Shown: piece after piece, positions 22,563-33,304 of the stretch
How the letters are laid out: the number at the start of each line of letters is the position of its first letter
Position numbering within the stretch: the first letter of the stretch is position 1
From: Microdochium bolleyi
Taxonomy: Eukaryota; Ascomycota; Sordariomycetes; Xylariales; Microdochiaceae
NCBI GenBank assembly: GCA_001566295.1
Contig: KQ964247.1
Coordinates: 1,488,001 to 1,552,000, forward strand
DNA: 64,000 nucleotides
Direction: 5' to 3'
Notes under the pieces: model-generated
Told to the model about the DNA's origin: nothing
The model's input: only the letters and a program-made list of their open reading frames with translations
The model's database searches: none
Position numbers and translations under genes: made by a program

Positions 22563-25500
22563 TCACCACTCCAACTCCTCCAAGCTCACGTTCTCAGCCA
22601 GCAGCATGCGTACCGCCGGCTCAACAGCCCCCTTCTCTGTGCGATACCTGGCCGCCTGCTTCATCCGCGTGTAGAACACGGGGCAGTCCTTGCTGTCGCA
22701 GGGAACCTCGTCCAGCGGCGACAGCCCCGCGCAGCTCTGGCAGATCTTGTGCACCTCGAGCAGCTGACCCTCCTCGCGCTTCAGCTGCGTCTGCAGGCTC
22801 ACCAGGCTGCCGGGCGCGTCAGCTTTGCACTCGTCGCACAGCCCGCCCTCGTTCTCCGTCTTTGTGCCGCACACGAGGCACGCTGCGGCTTTCATGTAGC
22901 TCTCCAGCGTCTTCCTCACAGCCACGGCCCCGAGAGCCCCATCGGCAGCGACTGTCGCGGCATTCGCGGCGTTCTCGACTCTCCTGATCCGCTGCACCTT
23001 GGGCATCTCGTCGTACCACCCTCGCACATTGGCGCCGACCAGGTTGAAGATGCGTTCCAAGGGCGGGATCAGGTTCTTCGAGATGTAATACTCGGCATCC
23101 AGCTGCAGGTGAGAGCTGGTGAGCAGCTCCTCGGGCGCGATGCATCGATCAATAAGCCGTGCGCCTGGCGCGCCCGTGACCACGACATACGGGACACGCT
23201 CGCCGTACTGTGGCTCCGCGCGTGCATCTTCAAGCATCTTCTTGGTGCTGATGAGCGCGCCCGGTGGCGGCGGCCCGCGATCGCTGTATGTGCCGAGTTT
23301 GACCTCCTTAGCAAAGGAAAAGTCCTGCACGGATACGTCGCCCCGCATGATCTTCGAGCACTGCTTCTGAAAGTAGGCCTTGACTTGGCTCAGATCGGCC
23401 GTCTCAAACAGGATCTTGAGGGCTTTCTCCTCGATTTTCTGCTCAGCCGGGGTGCCGTCGCGCCTGACGGTCTCGATTCCCTTGGCGTCAAACTCAGGTG
23501 TGACCTGGTCCCTGCTCTCGTATTTGTACCCGACATATCGCTTTTTGGCCAGCAAGACGCATGGGTGGTACACTTTCTCGAACTTGAGCTTGACTGGCCG
23601 TGGGTTCATGTCGGTGATGGTCTTGGCTATATCGTTGCCAATGTCGAAGGCTTGATCTTTCGTCCGACCCGGCAGGTAGATGAAGAGACTGTCAGTATCG
23701 CCGTAGACGACCTCGGCTTTCCACTTATCAACCGAGTGTATCAGCGCGATCGACCTCTCCAGCGTCTCACGTGCCGTCTGCACGATACTGTCTGCTATCT
23801 CGGAGCACGGCATGCGTCCAGAGAACGACGCCGAAGTGTATCCGTACGTGACGTTGGCAAGGAGCTTGAGTGCCAGCTGCCTGTTGTTGAGCAGACGTTG
23901 CAGCGTCCTGTCCTCCTTGTCCTGCTTCATGCCGCTCTTCACCATGACACGTGTCTCCAGGATTTCAGTAAGCATTTTCGCCAGTAACGATTTCCTCACT
24001 TCCGTCTTGCAATACATCATCCCGTTCGGGGCGATGTTGATGTGATCTTTGAGCAGTGCGAGGAGCATTTGCTGCCTCTTGTAGTCGCTGAAACCCATCT
24101 TGCTCGAGCCCCTCCAGTTGTTGATCCGCCCGAGGAATGTCGAGTAACAGTAATTGTATGCGATCATCACACTTGGGTACAAGCTCTGGAAGTCGAGTAC
24201 AAGCAGAGGGCTGTTGTAAAACGCGCTCTGAGGCTCCATGACGAGCGGCAGGCACTCCAGCGCGTTCTGGCCTCCAACCTGCTTCCTGTCTGGCGAGACT
24301 AGTATGAAGTTCTCGGGCTTGGCGATGCGGAACATGATTGATTCGACTTTAAACTGCGAGCCTCGCGAGAATACTGAGAAGAAGTCGACGCCCAGCAGTC
24401 GTGCTTGCTCGCTAGTTCTCGGGATCAGCTCGTTCGCCTCCAAAATCTCAATGTCGAGCTGGACGCGAGTCGAGTAGTACCTCAGCAGCTTGCTCATGTC
24501 CCGATACCTGCCACACGTGTACCAATCTGTCAAGATGCGCCAGGGGTAATGTGGGATTCGTTTGTGTAAGACGTGCCACACCACGTTCTCCATGGTGTAC
24601 TGGAGGAGATTCAGCTCTGATCTCATGGCTCGCCAGATATTGATCATGTGGCGGCCCGTGACACGAATAGTCGAGGTAGTGTTGAAGCCCCATCGATCTG
24701 CCTCCTTGCCAAATCTGCCGAAAGACTGGGTCTTCATCCTTGAGAACTCATCGCAGAGGTTGTAATCATACTTGAGCCGAGCTCTTTCGATCAGGTAGCC
24801 CCAAGAACTGCCATGTACTTCATACCCTGTCAGGATATCGGGATCGTGCGTCCTGACGATCTCGACCATGCGTACCATCAGATCCAGCTCTGAAGACTCT
24901 TCAACTACCTCGACGGGTGTCTCCTTCTGCAACCTTCTCGCCAACTTTCCGTCTGCGGAAAGAACAATCATCCCGGATTTCAGGGCTAGGGACGCATGGT
25001 CGCTTGTTGCAAAGGTCTCATCAGACTTGGTGCACCAGAAAATGCACTGCACTTCATCCTCCTCTGGATTTGGTACCAGCTTTCCGCGTGTGTTGATGTG
25101 GATCTCCAGGCTCATCGTGCTCATGTACTGCGCTTCGTGCTGGACACTTGTTGATGCTCGTTTCTGAGAGTACTTGAAGCCATTCCTGTTCTTCGGGGTG
25201 GGACCATCAATCTGTGAGAGGTATGGCTTCATATCTGGATCTTGAATCGAGATCACAGGCGTGACAGACGTATTTGAAGCCTGCTGTCGAGTCTCGCACC
25301 AAGCTCGAACGTCAGTAACACTCGGCGGTGGATTGGCAATCTCCCAGCTCCGTAGGGAGCACCTGCGCCTGGACTTTTCGTAGGCCTTGGCATAATTGTC
25401 GAGGCGTACCTCGAGAGCAGTGTCAGCCTTATGCCCAAATGAGGCAGGAGAATTGCCGCTGGCGTCAAAGTCGGGAAGGAAAGGCACGTCATTCCCCTCC

Positions 25501-27796
25501 AGACGAAACTCCTTCCCAGCATATTCTCGAAGCCGCGGGGGGACATCTTTCGTGGTACTGTAGTACGCATCTTGGTAGATTACGTCCGGTTTTCCAGAGT
25601 TGTGCAGCGTCCGCATGACCTCTTGCTGTGTCGGAGCAGGTTGACCGAAAACAAGAAAGTGCGCGTGGGTCCGAGAGGCACACCCAATATCGACTAGCTG
25701 TCGGGGCTGCTCGGCTTTCACAGTATTGTCAGAAGAACTGATAGATTCTCGTTTACTGTGACCATTGGTGCCTGCAACTGCATGGTCCGGCGTTTGCGAA
25801 CTGGAAGAGGCGAGTTTGTGCAGATCGTCAGTCTTCTCGCTTTGCTGAGAGCTGCTTTGTTGGCTTAAGCGAAGCTTGGTATGTGGGTCGTTCGGATCCT
25901 TGACCACAGGGAAGTTCAACGATAGACTGGTGTGCTTCTTAGGCGTATCGATCTTGGTCGTCGATTTGAACTTTTGTGAAGAGGTCCCCGTTGGTTCTGC
26001 GTTTCCCTCGTGAGCTGGTTTGCTGTCATCATTGATGGCTCTCACGTCGTCCGAATCCAGCACGAACCCGACTCGCCGCCGCTTCGGCTCTTCTGCTGTC
26101 CCTGTAGAGTTCGCCCGTTTGAGTGTTGACTTATTGGTATCGGCCTTTGGCTGCCGAGGCACTTTGCTGACAAGGCCATGCTCCTCGGCCACGGTCAAGA
26201 GCATGCTAGATACGCCAACATTATGGCCCGTCCCGGTGGCGAGGGCACTAGCGTAGACGCCTTCTGGCAAGGAGTCTGGAGAAGAAGTGTCCAGTGATGC
26301 ATCTCCTGAGGTGAGCGAGCTGATCCGTTCGTCACTAGATGGGCCACTGGCACTATCACCGAGAGACTTGGCAGCTGTCTCCGGTGCCGTCGTGGGTATC
26401 TCGTGTTGAGGCTGCCTTGTGCCTTTTCCGGTCATGTCGTCAGACATACCCTGGATAGCTTGAAGTAACTCTTCATCAGAGTCATCAGGGAAGAGATCGA
26501 CACCATCGACACCATCGACAATCCTATCTTCGTCAACGACAATGCTGTTTTGAGGGTTAAGGTCTTCTTCGGCCATGGCCTGGGAAAGACGAAGGCTGGG
26601 AAGAAGATTCTCCGGGTAGAGATCTTCCACAGACTGCAGGGCAGTCTTGACAGTATGGGCGAGTGGGTGTTCATCCACGAATGTATCAAGAGTCAGTGTT
26701 GGATCGCCGTACTCCAGCTCCTGCTGTACTTGCTTTCTAACGCTTTCCCGGTGTTCCTCTTCGTGAAGCCAACCTGGTGGTTGCGAGTTCCGAGGATCTG
26801 CTGACATTGATACAAGGACTTCGGGGGGGAATGGACTGCTTCCAGGATCCGGGTTGCGCATTCGTCGTTTCCGGCGCTTCGTCTCGTCCTTCCACAGGCC
26901 AGCCATGCTGTGGACAAGCTTCATATCCGACGGAAGGGGATCTTTGTGTTCAATAAAGTTATGATGGAGGCTCCTCTCATGAATTTCATGGCGGTTCAGG
27001 ATATCCTGCACGCAAATATCAACCTCGATAGAGCAGTGGCTCACTCGCGGGAGATCCGCTTCGTCCGTAATGTACCGCTGCGGCACGGATTGGCTGTGCC
27101 ATATGTGTAGAGACTCTTCATCGTCTCGGTGTTGCGGGACTGGGGCCCGGAAAGAGGCTTTCTTTGCATCGAGGTAGTCGCAGCCAAATAGGTTGTAGTC
27201 TGTCATGAACTGCAACAAATACTGCAAGTGCCCTTCATGCGGCTGGAGCTTCTGCTTCATAATCACACCTGACAAGAGCAGCTCGGACAACCGGGTCATG
27301 ACCAATGGGTTGAGCATGTAGACCTTGAGGTAGAACTTGTAGCCGACATGCATGCCGTAGAACGGTGTGCCTTTGACCAGGGTGATCCTGGCCACGAACT
27401 TGCTTTTCACATCAAACACATCGCGACGATAGCTGACGGCAAGCGCATGGTCGATGGACAGATGCAGCCTGTAGATGTACGCAGCAACTGCACGCAATGT
27501 CAGTCGGGTGATATATCCTCAGGGACAGGCCAGAGACGCTGAACGATTTGAGTTTACTCACCCTCGTCCGGATCTAAACTTCCGCAGTACTCGACGTACA
27601 GGTACGGAAATGCACCGTGGACATGAGCACAGACCTTCTGGCCCGTCTCTGTAGACCCGAAAATGCGTACAACCGGCACTTTTGGCTGGTGTTTCCTCTG
27701 AGATGGCCGGACATCGTTGCGGAGCTGAGGATCATATCTGGCTGGAGTCGCCTGGTAGTGATCCATGCAGTTCAGGCGCACTCGGAATACGTCCAT
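22563..27796 (-). CDS. REV3: DNA polymerase zeta catalytic subunit
   Basis: Two exons, complement of 27796-27562 and 27487-22563, encode 1,719 residues. Rev3 is the B-family polymerase that extends past DNA lesions in error-prone translesion synthesis. The N-terminus MDVFRVRLNCMDHYQATPAR is family-typical. The intron (GTGAGT...GTGCAG, 74 nt) joins SLDPDE to VAAYIYRLHLSIDHAL. Polymerase motifs: A, LDFQSLYPSVMIAYNY (about 1,174); B, KLLANVTYGYTSASFSGR (about 1,289); C, VYGDTDSLFIYLP (about 1,337). The C-terminus holds CysA (CLVCGTKTENEGGLCDEC) and CysB (CQSCAG, CDSKDCPVFYTR), the latter binding an Fe-S cluster in homologs. An ATG eleven codons upstream (27829) is in frame, but the downstream one matches the family. 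Residues of about 300-700 are low-complexity, as usual for Rev3. SLU7 is divergent upstream. Confidence 0.96.
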
Positions 27797-28213
27797 GACG
27801 TCTGCGCACCGCAGGACACGCGTGCTCACTCAGGCCCGAGCGAACACATCGGTGTAAGCGGCAGCATTGGTGGAGAAGGAACATCAGAGAGCGAGAAGCT
27901 CGCCGTGTCAGCAAGATAGGAGACCAACGAGAAGTTATGTAAAAAGACGAACTTGCCATTGAGACGACGCGATCTCACAAGCAAGAACGCGTCTATCTAC
28001 CTACCTTTACAGAGGCACCACTAATGCGCCCAGCGATGCCAGGCAGCCAGGCGCTTGGGGTCCACTATGCCACGCTAAACTCCGCCCAGCCATCCAGGCT
28101 GATCATCCTTGTCGCATCGGCGCGCAATGCGAGTTTCTTTGCCAAACTCGGAGAGAAAGCTCTTGCACCTTTGACATTCCACAGCATCCACGACAAAATA
28201 GCACACCGTCATC
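27797..28213. promoter_or_regulatory. Divergent REV3/SLU7 upstream region
   Basis: A 417-nt interval between head-to-head genes, so it is a shared promoter region. No other feature seen. Confidence 0.55.
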
Positions 28214-29629
28214 ATGCCTCCTCCGCCACCACCACCGCATCGGCGCGATGGCGGCAGCCGCGCCTCTGCTGCTTCGAAAGAGGAGAACACATACATCCCG
28301 TCCTTCATCAGCAAGCGCCCGTTCTATGCCGTCGATGGCGACGAGACGACAGACTATCTCGAACATCAGCGTCTGCAAAAGCCGAAAGATGACGACAAAA
28401 CAAAATGGTACGACCGCGGCAAGAAGCTCGGCCCTGCCGCCACAAAATTTCGCAAAGGCGCATGCGAGAACTGCGGCGCCATGACGCACAAGACAAAGGA
28501 GTGCTTGTCAAGACCGCGCGCAAAGGGTGCGCGATGGACTGGCAAAGATATCCAGGCCGACGACGTGGTACAAGAGGTACAGCTGAGCTGGGACGCGAAA
28601 CGTGACCGCTGGAACGGATACGATCCGAAAGAGTACAGGCAGACCATGGAGAATTACAAGCAGATGGAGGACCTGCGACTCCAGGCTATGGGCAAGAACA
28701 AAGCACCAGACGACGAGGATGAGGATGCGGATGCAGGCGAAAAGTATGCCGAGGAAGTCGACATGGGCAAGCACCAGAGCACAGCGACGCGGCAGCTACG
28801 GATACGGGAGGATACTGCGAAGTATCTATTGAATCTCGACCTGGAGTCAGCCAAGTATGATCCCAAGACGAGGAGGATCGTCGATGCCGGCGCGACACAC
28901 GACAAGGCGGCGCAGCTCTTCGCCGAAGAAGGGTTCCTGCGTGGCTCTGGCGAGGCAGAGACATTCGAGCGTGCACAGCAATACGCTTGGGAGAAGCAGG
29001 AGAAGAGTGGCGACACGAGCCAACACATGCAGGCCAACCCGACAGCCGGAGAGTTCTTCCGGAAGAAGGAGAAGGAAGAGGCCGAGAAGAAGCGTGCCGC
29101 CCAACTCAAGGCGCTCGAGGACAAGTACGGCAGCAGCACACAAACGATGCCCGCTGCGCTACGGGAGACCATGGTCACGGAGTCAGAGCAATTCGTCGAG
29201 TATGACGAGGCTGGCCTGATCAAGGGTGCTCCTCGCGCTGTGGCAAAGTCAAAGTACCCGGAGGACGTCTTCCCGAACAACCACACGTCAATATTTGGCA
29301 GCTGGTGGTCGAATTTCCAGTGGGGGTACGCGTGCTGTCATTCATTTCTCAAGAACAGCTATTGTGTTGGCGACACTGGCAAGCAGGCTTGGGAGGAATC
29401 AGAGCAGCAGAGAAATGGTGACGGGCTGCGCGGAGATACCTACGATGCAGAGGTGGAGGAAGATAATCAAGCTCCTGTGGAGGAGACCAAGGTCGAGGCT
29501 GCGAAGAAGCGGCCTGCGGAGGAAATCAGCGGTGGCGTAACAGAGGCTGAGATGGATGAATACCGGCGAAAGAAGGTTGCCGCAGACGATCCGATGGCTA
29601 AATTCCTTGGCCAAGATGGTCTGATGTAA
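28214..29629 (+). CDS. SLU7: Pre-mRNA splicing factor Slu7
   Basis: Intronless frame of 471 residues. Slu7 acts in the second step of pre-mRNA splicing and helps in 3' splice-site choice within the spliceosome. The proline-rich start (MPPPPPPPHRRDGG) leads to YIPSFISKRPFYAVDGDE. A CCHC zinc knuckle follows (CENCGAMTHKTKECLSRPR, about residue 84). Next come the Slu7 signatures AKGARWTGKDIQADDVVQ and LSWDAKRDRWNGYDPKEY. The C-terminal region carries YPEDVFPNNHTSIFGSWWS and WGYACCHSFLKNSYCVG. Length and motif order match fungal homologs. It is divergent from REV3 and convergent with the RPS9 gene. Confidence 0.96.
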   Translation: MPPPPPPPHRRDGGSRASAASKEENTYIPSFISKRPFYAVDGDETTDYLEHQRLQKPKDDDKTKWYDRGKKLGPAATKFRKGACENCGAMTHKTKECLSRPRAKGARWTGKDIQADDVVQEVQLSWDAKRDRWNGYDPKEYRQTMENYKQMEDLRLQAMGKNKAPDDEDEDADAGEKYAEEVDMGKHQSTATRQLRIREDTAKYLLNLDLESAKYDPKTRRIVDAGATHDKAAQLFAEEGFLRGSGEAETFERAQQYAWEKQEKSGDTSQHMQANPTAGEFFRKKEKEEAEKKRAAQLKALEDKYGSSTQTMPAALRETMVTESEQFVEYDEAGLIKGAPRAVAKSKYPEDVFPNNHTSIFGSWWSNFQWGYACCHSFLKNSYCVGDTGKQAWEESEQQRNGDGLRGDTYDAEVEEDNQAPVEETKVEAAKKRPAEEISGGVTEAEMDEYRRKKVAADDPMAKFLGQDGLM

Positions 29630-29928
29630 GCCTGCGAGATAGCTCTATGAACAGTCACTCATGGATAAAATCAGACGTGAAATGTGTTGAGGTGTTATGT
29701 TGCCTTGTTATTGCGTAGTCTGAGCATTGATACATTGTGGTCACATAACCGCAACCTGCTTGATCGGGACATTGGAGGATTGGTCAAATTCTCATGCATT
29801 CCGGGAATCCCTTTGGCCCTTAACGCCTGGAGCTCAAAATGTTTGCTCCATATGCCCCGTACTATCAAGACTTTTGTATTTTACCGACCCGCTAGCCGTC
29901 CTTAAACAATTCAGACTTGGCAGTACAT
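29630..29928. other. Convergent 3' region between SLU7 and RPS9
   Basis: A 299-nt interval with both 3' UTRs. Nothing else seen. Confidence 0.5.
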
Positions 29929-30690
29929 TTACTCCTCATCCTCCTCCTCCTCGGCGTCGTCGCCCTTCTCGGCAGACTTGGCCTTCTTTCTCCGGACACG
30001 GCCAGGGCGGCCGCCACCGAAGGGCGAGGCCAGAGAGAAGTCGATGTGCTTCTGAGAGTCGAGGCGGACGATGAACGAGGGGACGTTGACGATCTGCTTG
30101 CCGACGCGGATGTGGCGCTGGCGGATGAGGACACGGGCGTGGTGGATAGACTTGGCGAGGCCGAGCTTGTAGACACAGGTCTGGAGGCGGCGCTCAAGGA
30201 AATCCTCGACCTTCAGGGCAAGGACGTAATCGAGCTTCATGCGGGACTCGTCGAGGACACCGACGCGCACGAGACGGCGAATGAGGGCATTGCCTTCGAA
30301 GAGACGCTTGGGGTCCTTCTCGTCGAGAGTGAGAAGCTCACTGCGAGGCGCAAGACAGTTAGCATATCGAGCCTGAATCATGGACATTGTCCAAATGCAG
30401 ATATTCGAGATTGGAGATTAACATACCGAGCAGCACGACGAATCTTGGAGAGGGTAAGCTGGACACGCCAGACCTCACGCTTGTTGCGGAGACCATACTC
30501 GCCAACGAGCTTCAACTCGGAGTCACTGTATTACCGGTAATATTCCATCAAGTCAGTCTTTTTTTTCCGATCACAACGACTTGAAAGTCGAGCACGCTCG
30601 CTTTCAGTGGCCGGGTGATACTGACAGTCGGGCGGCCTCGAAGGGGCGACGGGGGACCTTGGCGGTCTTGGAGTACGAGAGAGGAGCCAT
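29929..30690 (-). CDS. RPS9: 40S ribosomal protein S9 (uS4)
   Basis: Three exons, complement of 30690-30626, 30525-30427 and 30340-29929, encode 191 residues, the normal size. uS4 is a primary rRNA-binding protein of the small subunit that contributes to decoding fidelity. Exon 1 gives MAPLSYSKTAKVPRRPFEAA, and exon 2 gives DSELKLVGEYGLRNKREVWR. Exon 3 carries ELLTLDEKDPKRLFEGNALI and the S4 RNA-binding domain (DFLERRLQTCVYKLGLAKSI, RHIRVGKQIVNVPSFIVR), ending in an acidic tail. Introns have GTCAGT and GTATGT donors, and phases agree. Multiple introns near the 5' end are typical of fungal ribosomal protein genes. RPL21 is divergent upstream. Confidence 0.97.
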
Positions 30691-31177
30691 GGTTGCGACT
30701 GCTCAGCGGATCTCGATGGTCGTTGGGCGGTGTTGTTGCTATCGTCGTCGGAGGGGGACTACAAGAGATCACAGAGTCGGGAAAAGTTCGAGAACAGCAG
30801 AGGCACGCACGCACAGCGCAGGGGCCAAAAGATTGGGAATTGTGTGGACAAGAGCCTGCCCTGCTAGGGCACCAAAGACGCTAGTCCCGAAGTGGCTGGA
30901 AGAGGAGTGTCTCGCTTAGGATTCTTTGACCAAGGTGGCCCGTGCAGCCTTTGATCCACCCACCTCTTTTTGCTTTGCGCGCAGAGAGGGCGCAAGCCCA
31001 GAAAAATCAAGGGCCGCTAAGCGAATTTCTTGGTTTGGCGGGCAGCGCAGCAGACCCGGATCTTTGAGCCTGTCCAGGAGTTAGTTGTTGGAACGAAAAG
31101 ATAATCGCAGCAACCACCACGACGACAATCACCACCAACGCCCACCGTCAGGCCAGCGACACCACATCACCGTCAAA
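30691..31177. promoter_or_regulatory. Shared upstream region of RPS9 and RPL21
   Basis: A 487-nt bidirectional promoter region between two ribosomal protein genes, which plausibly helps coordinate them. I did not identify a specific factor-binding site with confidence. Confidence 0.6.
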
Positions 31178-31962
31178 ATGGGTCACTCTTACGGTATCCG
31201 CGCCGGCACTCGCGTACGTTCCCATCACCGATGTCCCTCGCCGCCGTTGCACTGGCACCCCGAAGTGCTGCCCGAAAGAATTGCTGCCGGCGCAGCTGCG
31301 ACTTGAATGATGCGGCTGCGACCTGAGGCATATTCTTGCGTCGGCAAGACACACAAATCAATGTACCAGACATGGTCGGCTAACTAGATGTTTCTCGACC
31401 ACAGTATGCCTTCTCCAGGAACTTCCGGCAGAAGGGTATGATCCACCTGTCTACCTACCTGCAGCAGTACAAGTACGAACAAATCTCCCCCAGCAAGCCT
31501 TGAGAGAAAGACGGCAACAGAGACGTTGGAAGCAAAGTCAAGGCGATATGACGCGTTAGTTCTGACAAAGAGAAACTGTACAGGGTCGGTGACATCGTGG
31601 ACATCAAGGCCAACGGTGCCGTCCAGAAGGGCATGCCTCACAAGGTCTACCACGGCAAGACCGGTGTCGTCTACAACGTCACCAAGTCCGCCGTCGGCGT
31701 CATCATCTACAAGAAGGTCAAGCACCGGTACATCGAGAAGCGCGTCAACGTCCGCATCGAGCACATCAACCTTTCCCGGTCGCGCGAGGACTTCATCAAG
31801 CGCGTCAAGCACAACGCCGCCGCCAAGAAGGAGGCCAAGGCCAACGGCACCGTCGTCCAGGTCAAGAGACTGGCGACCCAGCCCCGCGAGGCCCGCCAGG
31901 TCTCCATGGCCGACAACAAGCCCGAGACAGTCGTTCCCATCGCCTACGAGACCACCATTTAA
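31178..31962 (+). CDS. RPL21: 60S ribosomal protein L21 (eL21)
   Basis: Three exons, 31178-31213, 31405-31472 and 31584-31962, encode 160 residues, exactly the usual eL21 length. It is a structural protein of the large ribosomal subunit. The short first exon encodes MGHSYGIRAGTR, and exon 2 encodes YAFSRNFRQKGMIHLSTYLQ. Exon 3 continues VGDIVDIKANGAVQKGMPHK, then VYHGKTGVVYNVTKSAVGVI and RVNVRIEHINLSRSREDFIK. Introns of 191 and 111 nt keep phase. The donor GTACGT of intron 1 and GTACGA of intron 2 are slightly off consensus, but the family alignment forces them. Divergent from RPS9. Confidence 0.97.
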
Positions 31963-32659
31963 AGAAAGCAAAAGAATCGAATCTGGTCGTCTCTTTGTGT
32001 TACGTGGGAACAGGGGAAGAGAAAAACGGTTGTGGTGGTGTTCTGGGTCTACCGGTTGCGTTTTTTCGCATTGCATTACAAGGGCTATTCTCATTGCGTG
32101 GGGCCTGGCACATGAATATCTTCGGGAGTCTCTGAAATGGCAGGCATGGACATGAGGGACATCTCTAGAGGATACAAACAACAAAAGAAAAGAAATATAC
32201 CATTGCCAAAATCAAGCTCGCCGCCAGCCAGGGGCCCCCGGGGAAATGTTGCTGTGTGGGGTAGGTAGCCCAGTTCAGGAGAGTGGCGGCTTTGTTAGAC
32301 GCCATTCAAGCCTGCTCCTGAGCATGACGCTGGGAGATGTCTTCAAAATCTTCACAGGAGATCAGTCGCGGGACAGCCGTAGAGGCTTCCCGCTCAATTA
32401 TGCTAGGATATGAATACCCACGGCGTTTTCGGATGACACAATGCATCACTCTTTCTATTGAAATGTGCCATCTGCTATAGCGAACTCGGCATGCTCACAG
32501 TCCGAAGGACGTCAGACGTCGTTCCTTCAACCTCCATAGGGCGAGTGCGACGAATGAGTGTATTTCATACTCGTCCAAGCCAGGAGCGCTTCGCAAAAAC
32601 ATCAAAATAGGACAGCTAGCCAAGATGATCAAGTGTACATCGTCGTGCCGCTCCGCTCC
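31963..32659. other. Convergent 3' region downstream of RPL21
   Basis: A 697-nt interval between RPL21 and the convergent PPSY-protein gene. Only open frames without protein-like composition are present. Confidence 0.5.
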
Positions 32660-33304
32660 TCACTGGGAAATAGCCACCTCATAGCTCGGCGGGCCATCCC
32701 GCCGCTGCTTCTGCTTCCATTCCTCGTCATCCTCATCCTCATCCTGCTCCCTTGCAATCTTCATCGCGAGCATCTCATCATCACCACCGCCAGCTGTGTT
32801 CTTCTCTTCCTCCTCCTCCCCAGCCCCGACAACCCCTTCAGCCTGCCGCTGCTGGCTCCGGTGCTTCACCTCCACGCCCTCGAGTGATGCCTGCTGCCGC
32901 CGCTTCTTATCCTCGTAGTAGTCGACAACCAGCATGACAAGCATGGTGATCGGACCACCCCGCCTTCTCTCCCGCCCGGGCCCGCAGCCGCCGCCCAGTA
33001 TGCCGCCCGACGCGGTGGCTGCTGCTCTCTGCCTCCGGGCCGGGCGGGGGCCACAGCAGCCACCGCGTCGGGCGGCATACGGAGCGTAGGCAGCCTGGGC
33101 CGCGGGAGCAGCAGCCATGAGGACCGGCATGTTGGGGTTGGTGCTAGTGTTGGTGAAGATGTAGTTGTCGTGGTTGCCGTTGTTGTAGTGATAAGCGGCG
33201 GCAGCGGCGTTGCGCTGAGCTCTCTTGCTGCAGCACATGTTCGTCTCGTGACTGTTTTCCGTTCGCTTGCTTGCTGGTGATGTTGCCGATGCTGAAGCTG
33301 ACAA
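32660..33304 (-). CDS. Uncharacterised small protein with C-terminal PPSY motif
   Basis: I do not recognise a named family. The 214-residue frame ends DGPPSYEVAISQ, where PPSY fits the PPxY motif bound by WW domains of Rsp5/Nedd4-type ubiquitin ligases and similar adaptors. The middle is Ala/Gly/Arg-rich with paired cysteines (RRGGCCGPRPARRQ). A second ATG at residue 23 gives MCCSKRAQRN, whose vicinal cysteines could be palmitoylated. A short hydrophobic stretch (ITMLVMLVVDYYEDKKRR) precedes a charged, coiled-coil-like and acidic tail. A perfect 27-bp inverted repeat lies inside the coding sequence. It is convergent with RPL21. The acidic tail and PPSY ending suggest a real gene; the start is uncertain. 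Confidence 0.5.
   Translation of the reverse strand: MSASASATSPASKRTENSHETNMCCSKRAQRNAAAAAYHYNNGNHDNYIFTNTSTNPNMPVLMAAAPAAQAAYAPYAARRGGCCGPRPARRQRAAATASGGILGGGCGPGRERRRGGPITMLVMLVVDYYEDKKRRQQASLEGVEVKHRSQQRQAEGVVGAGEEEEEKNTAGGGDDEMLAMKIAREQDEDEDDEEWKQKQRRDGPPSYEVAISQ
32998..33080. repeat. Perfect 27-bp inverted repeat (hairpin) in a coding sequence
   Basis: The left arm 32998-33024 and right arm 33054-33080 are exact reverse complements, separated by a 29-nt GC-rich loop. The arm begins GTATGCCGCCCGACGCGG. It lies in the Ala/Gly/Arg-rich part of the PPSY-protein frame and would form a very stable hairpin in mRNA or single-stranded DNA. Confidence 0.95.

Noticed and set aside
22749..23987. 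412-residue open frame on the strand opposite REV3
   Set aside because: It lies entirely antisense to the conserved polymerase domain. Its translation is Leu/Arg/Asp-rich and mirrors codon bias in GC-rich coding DNA.
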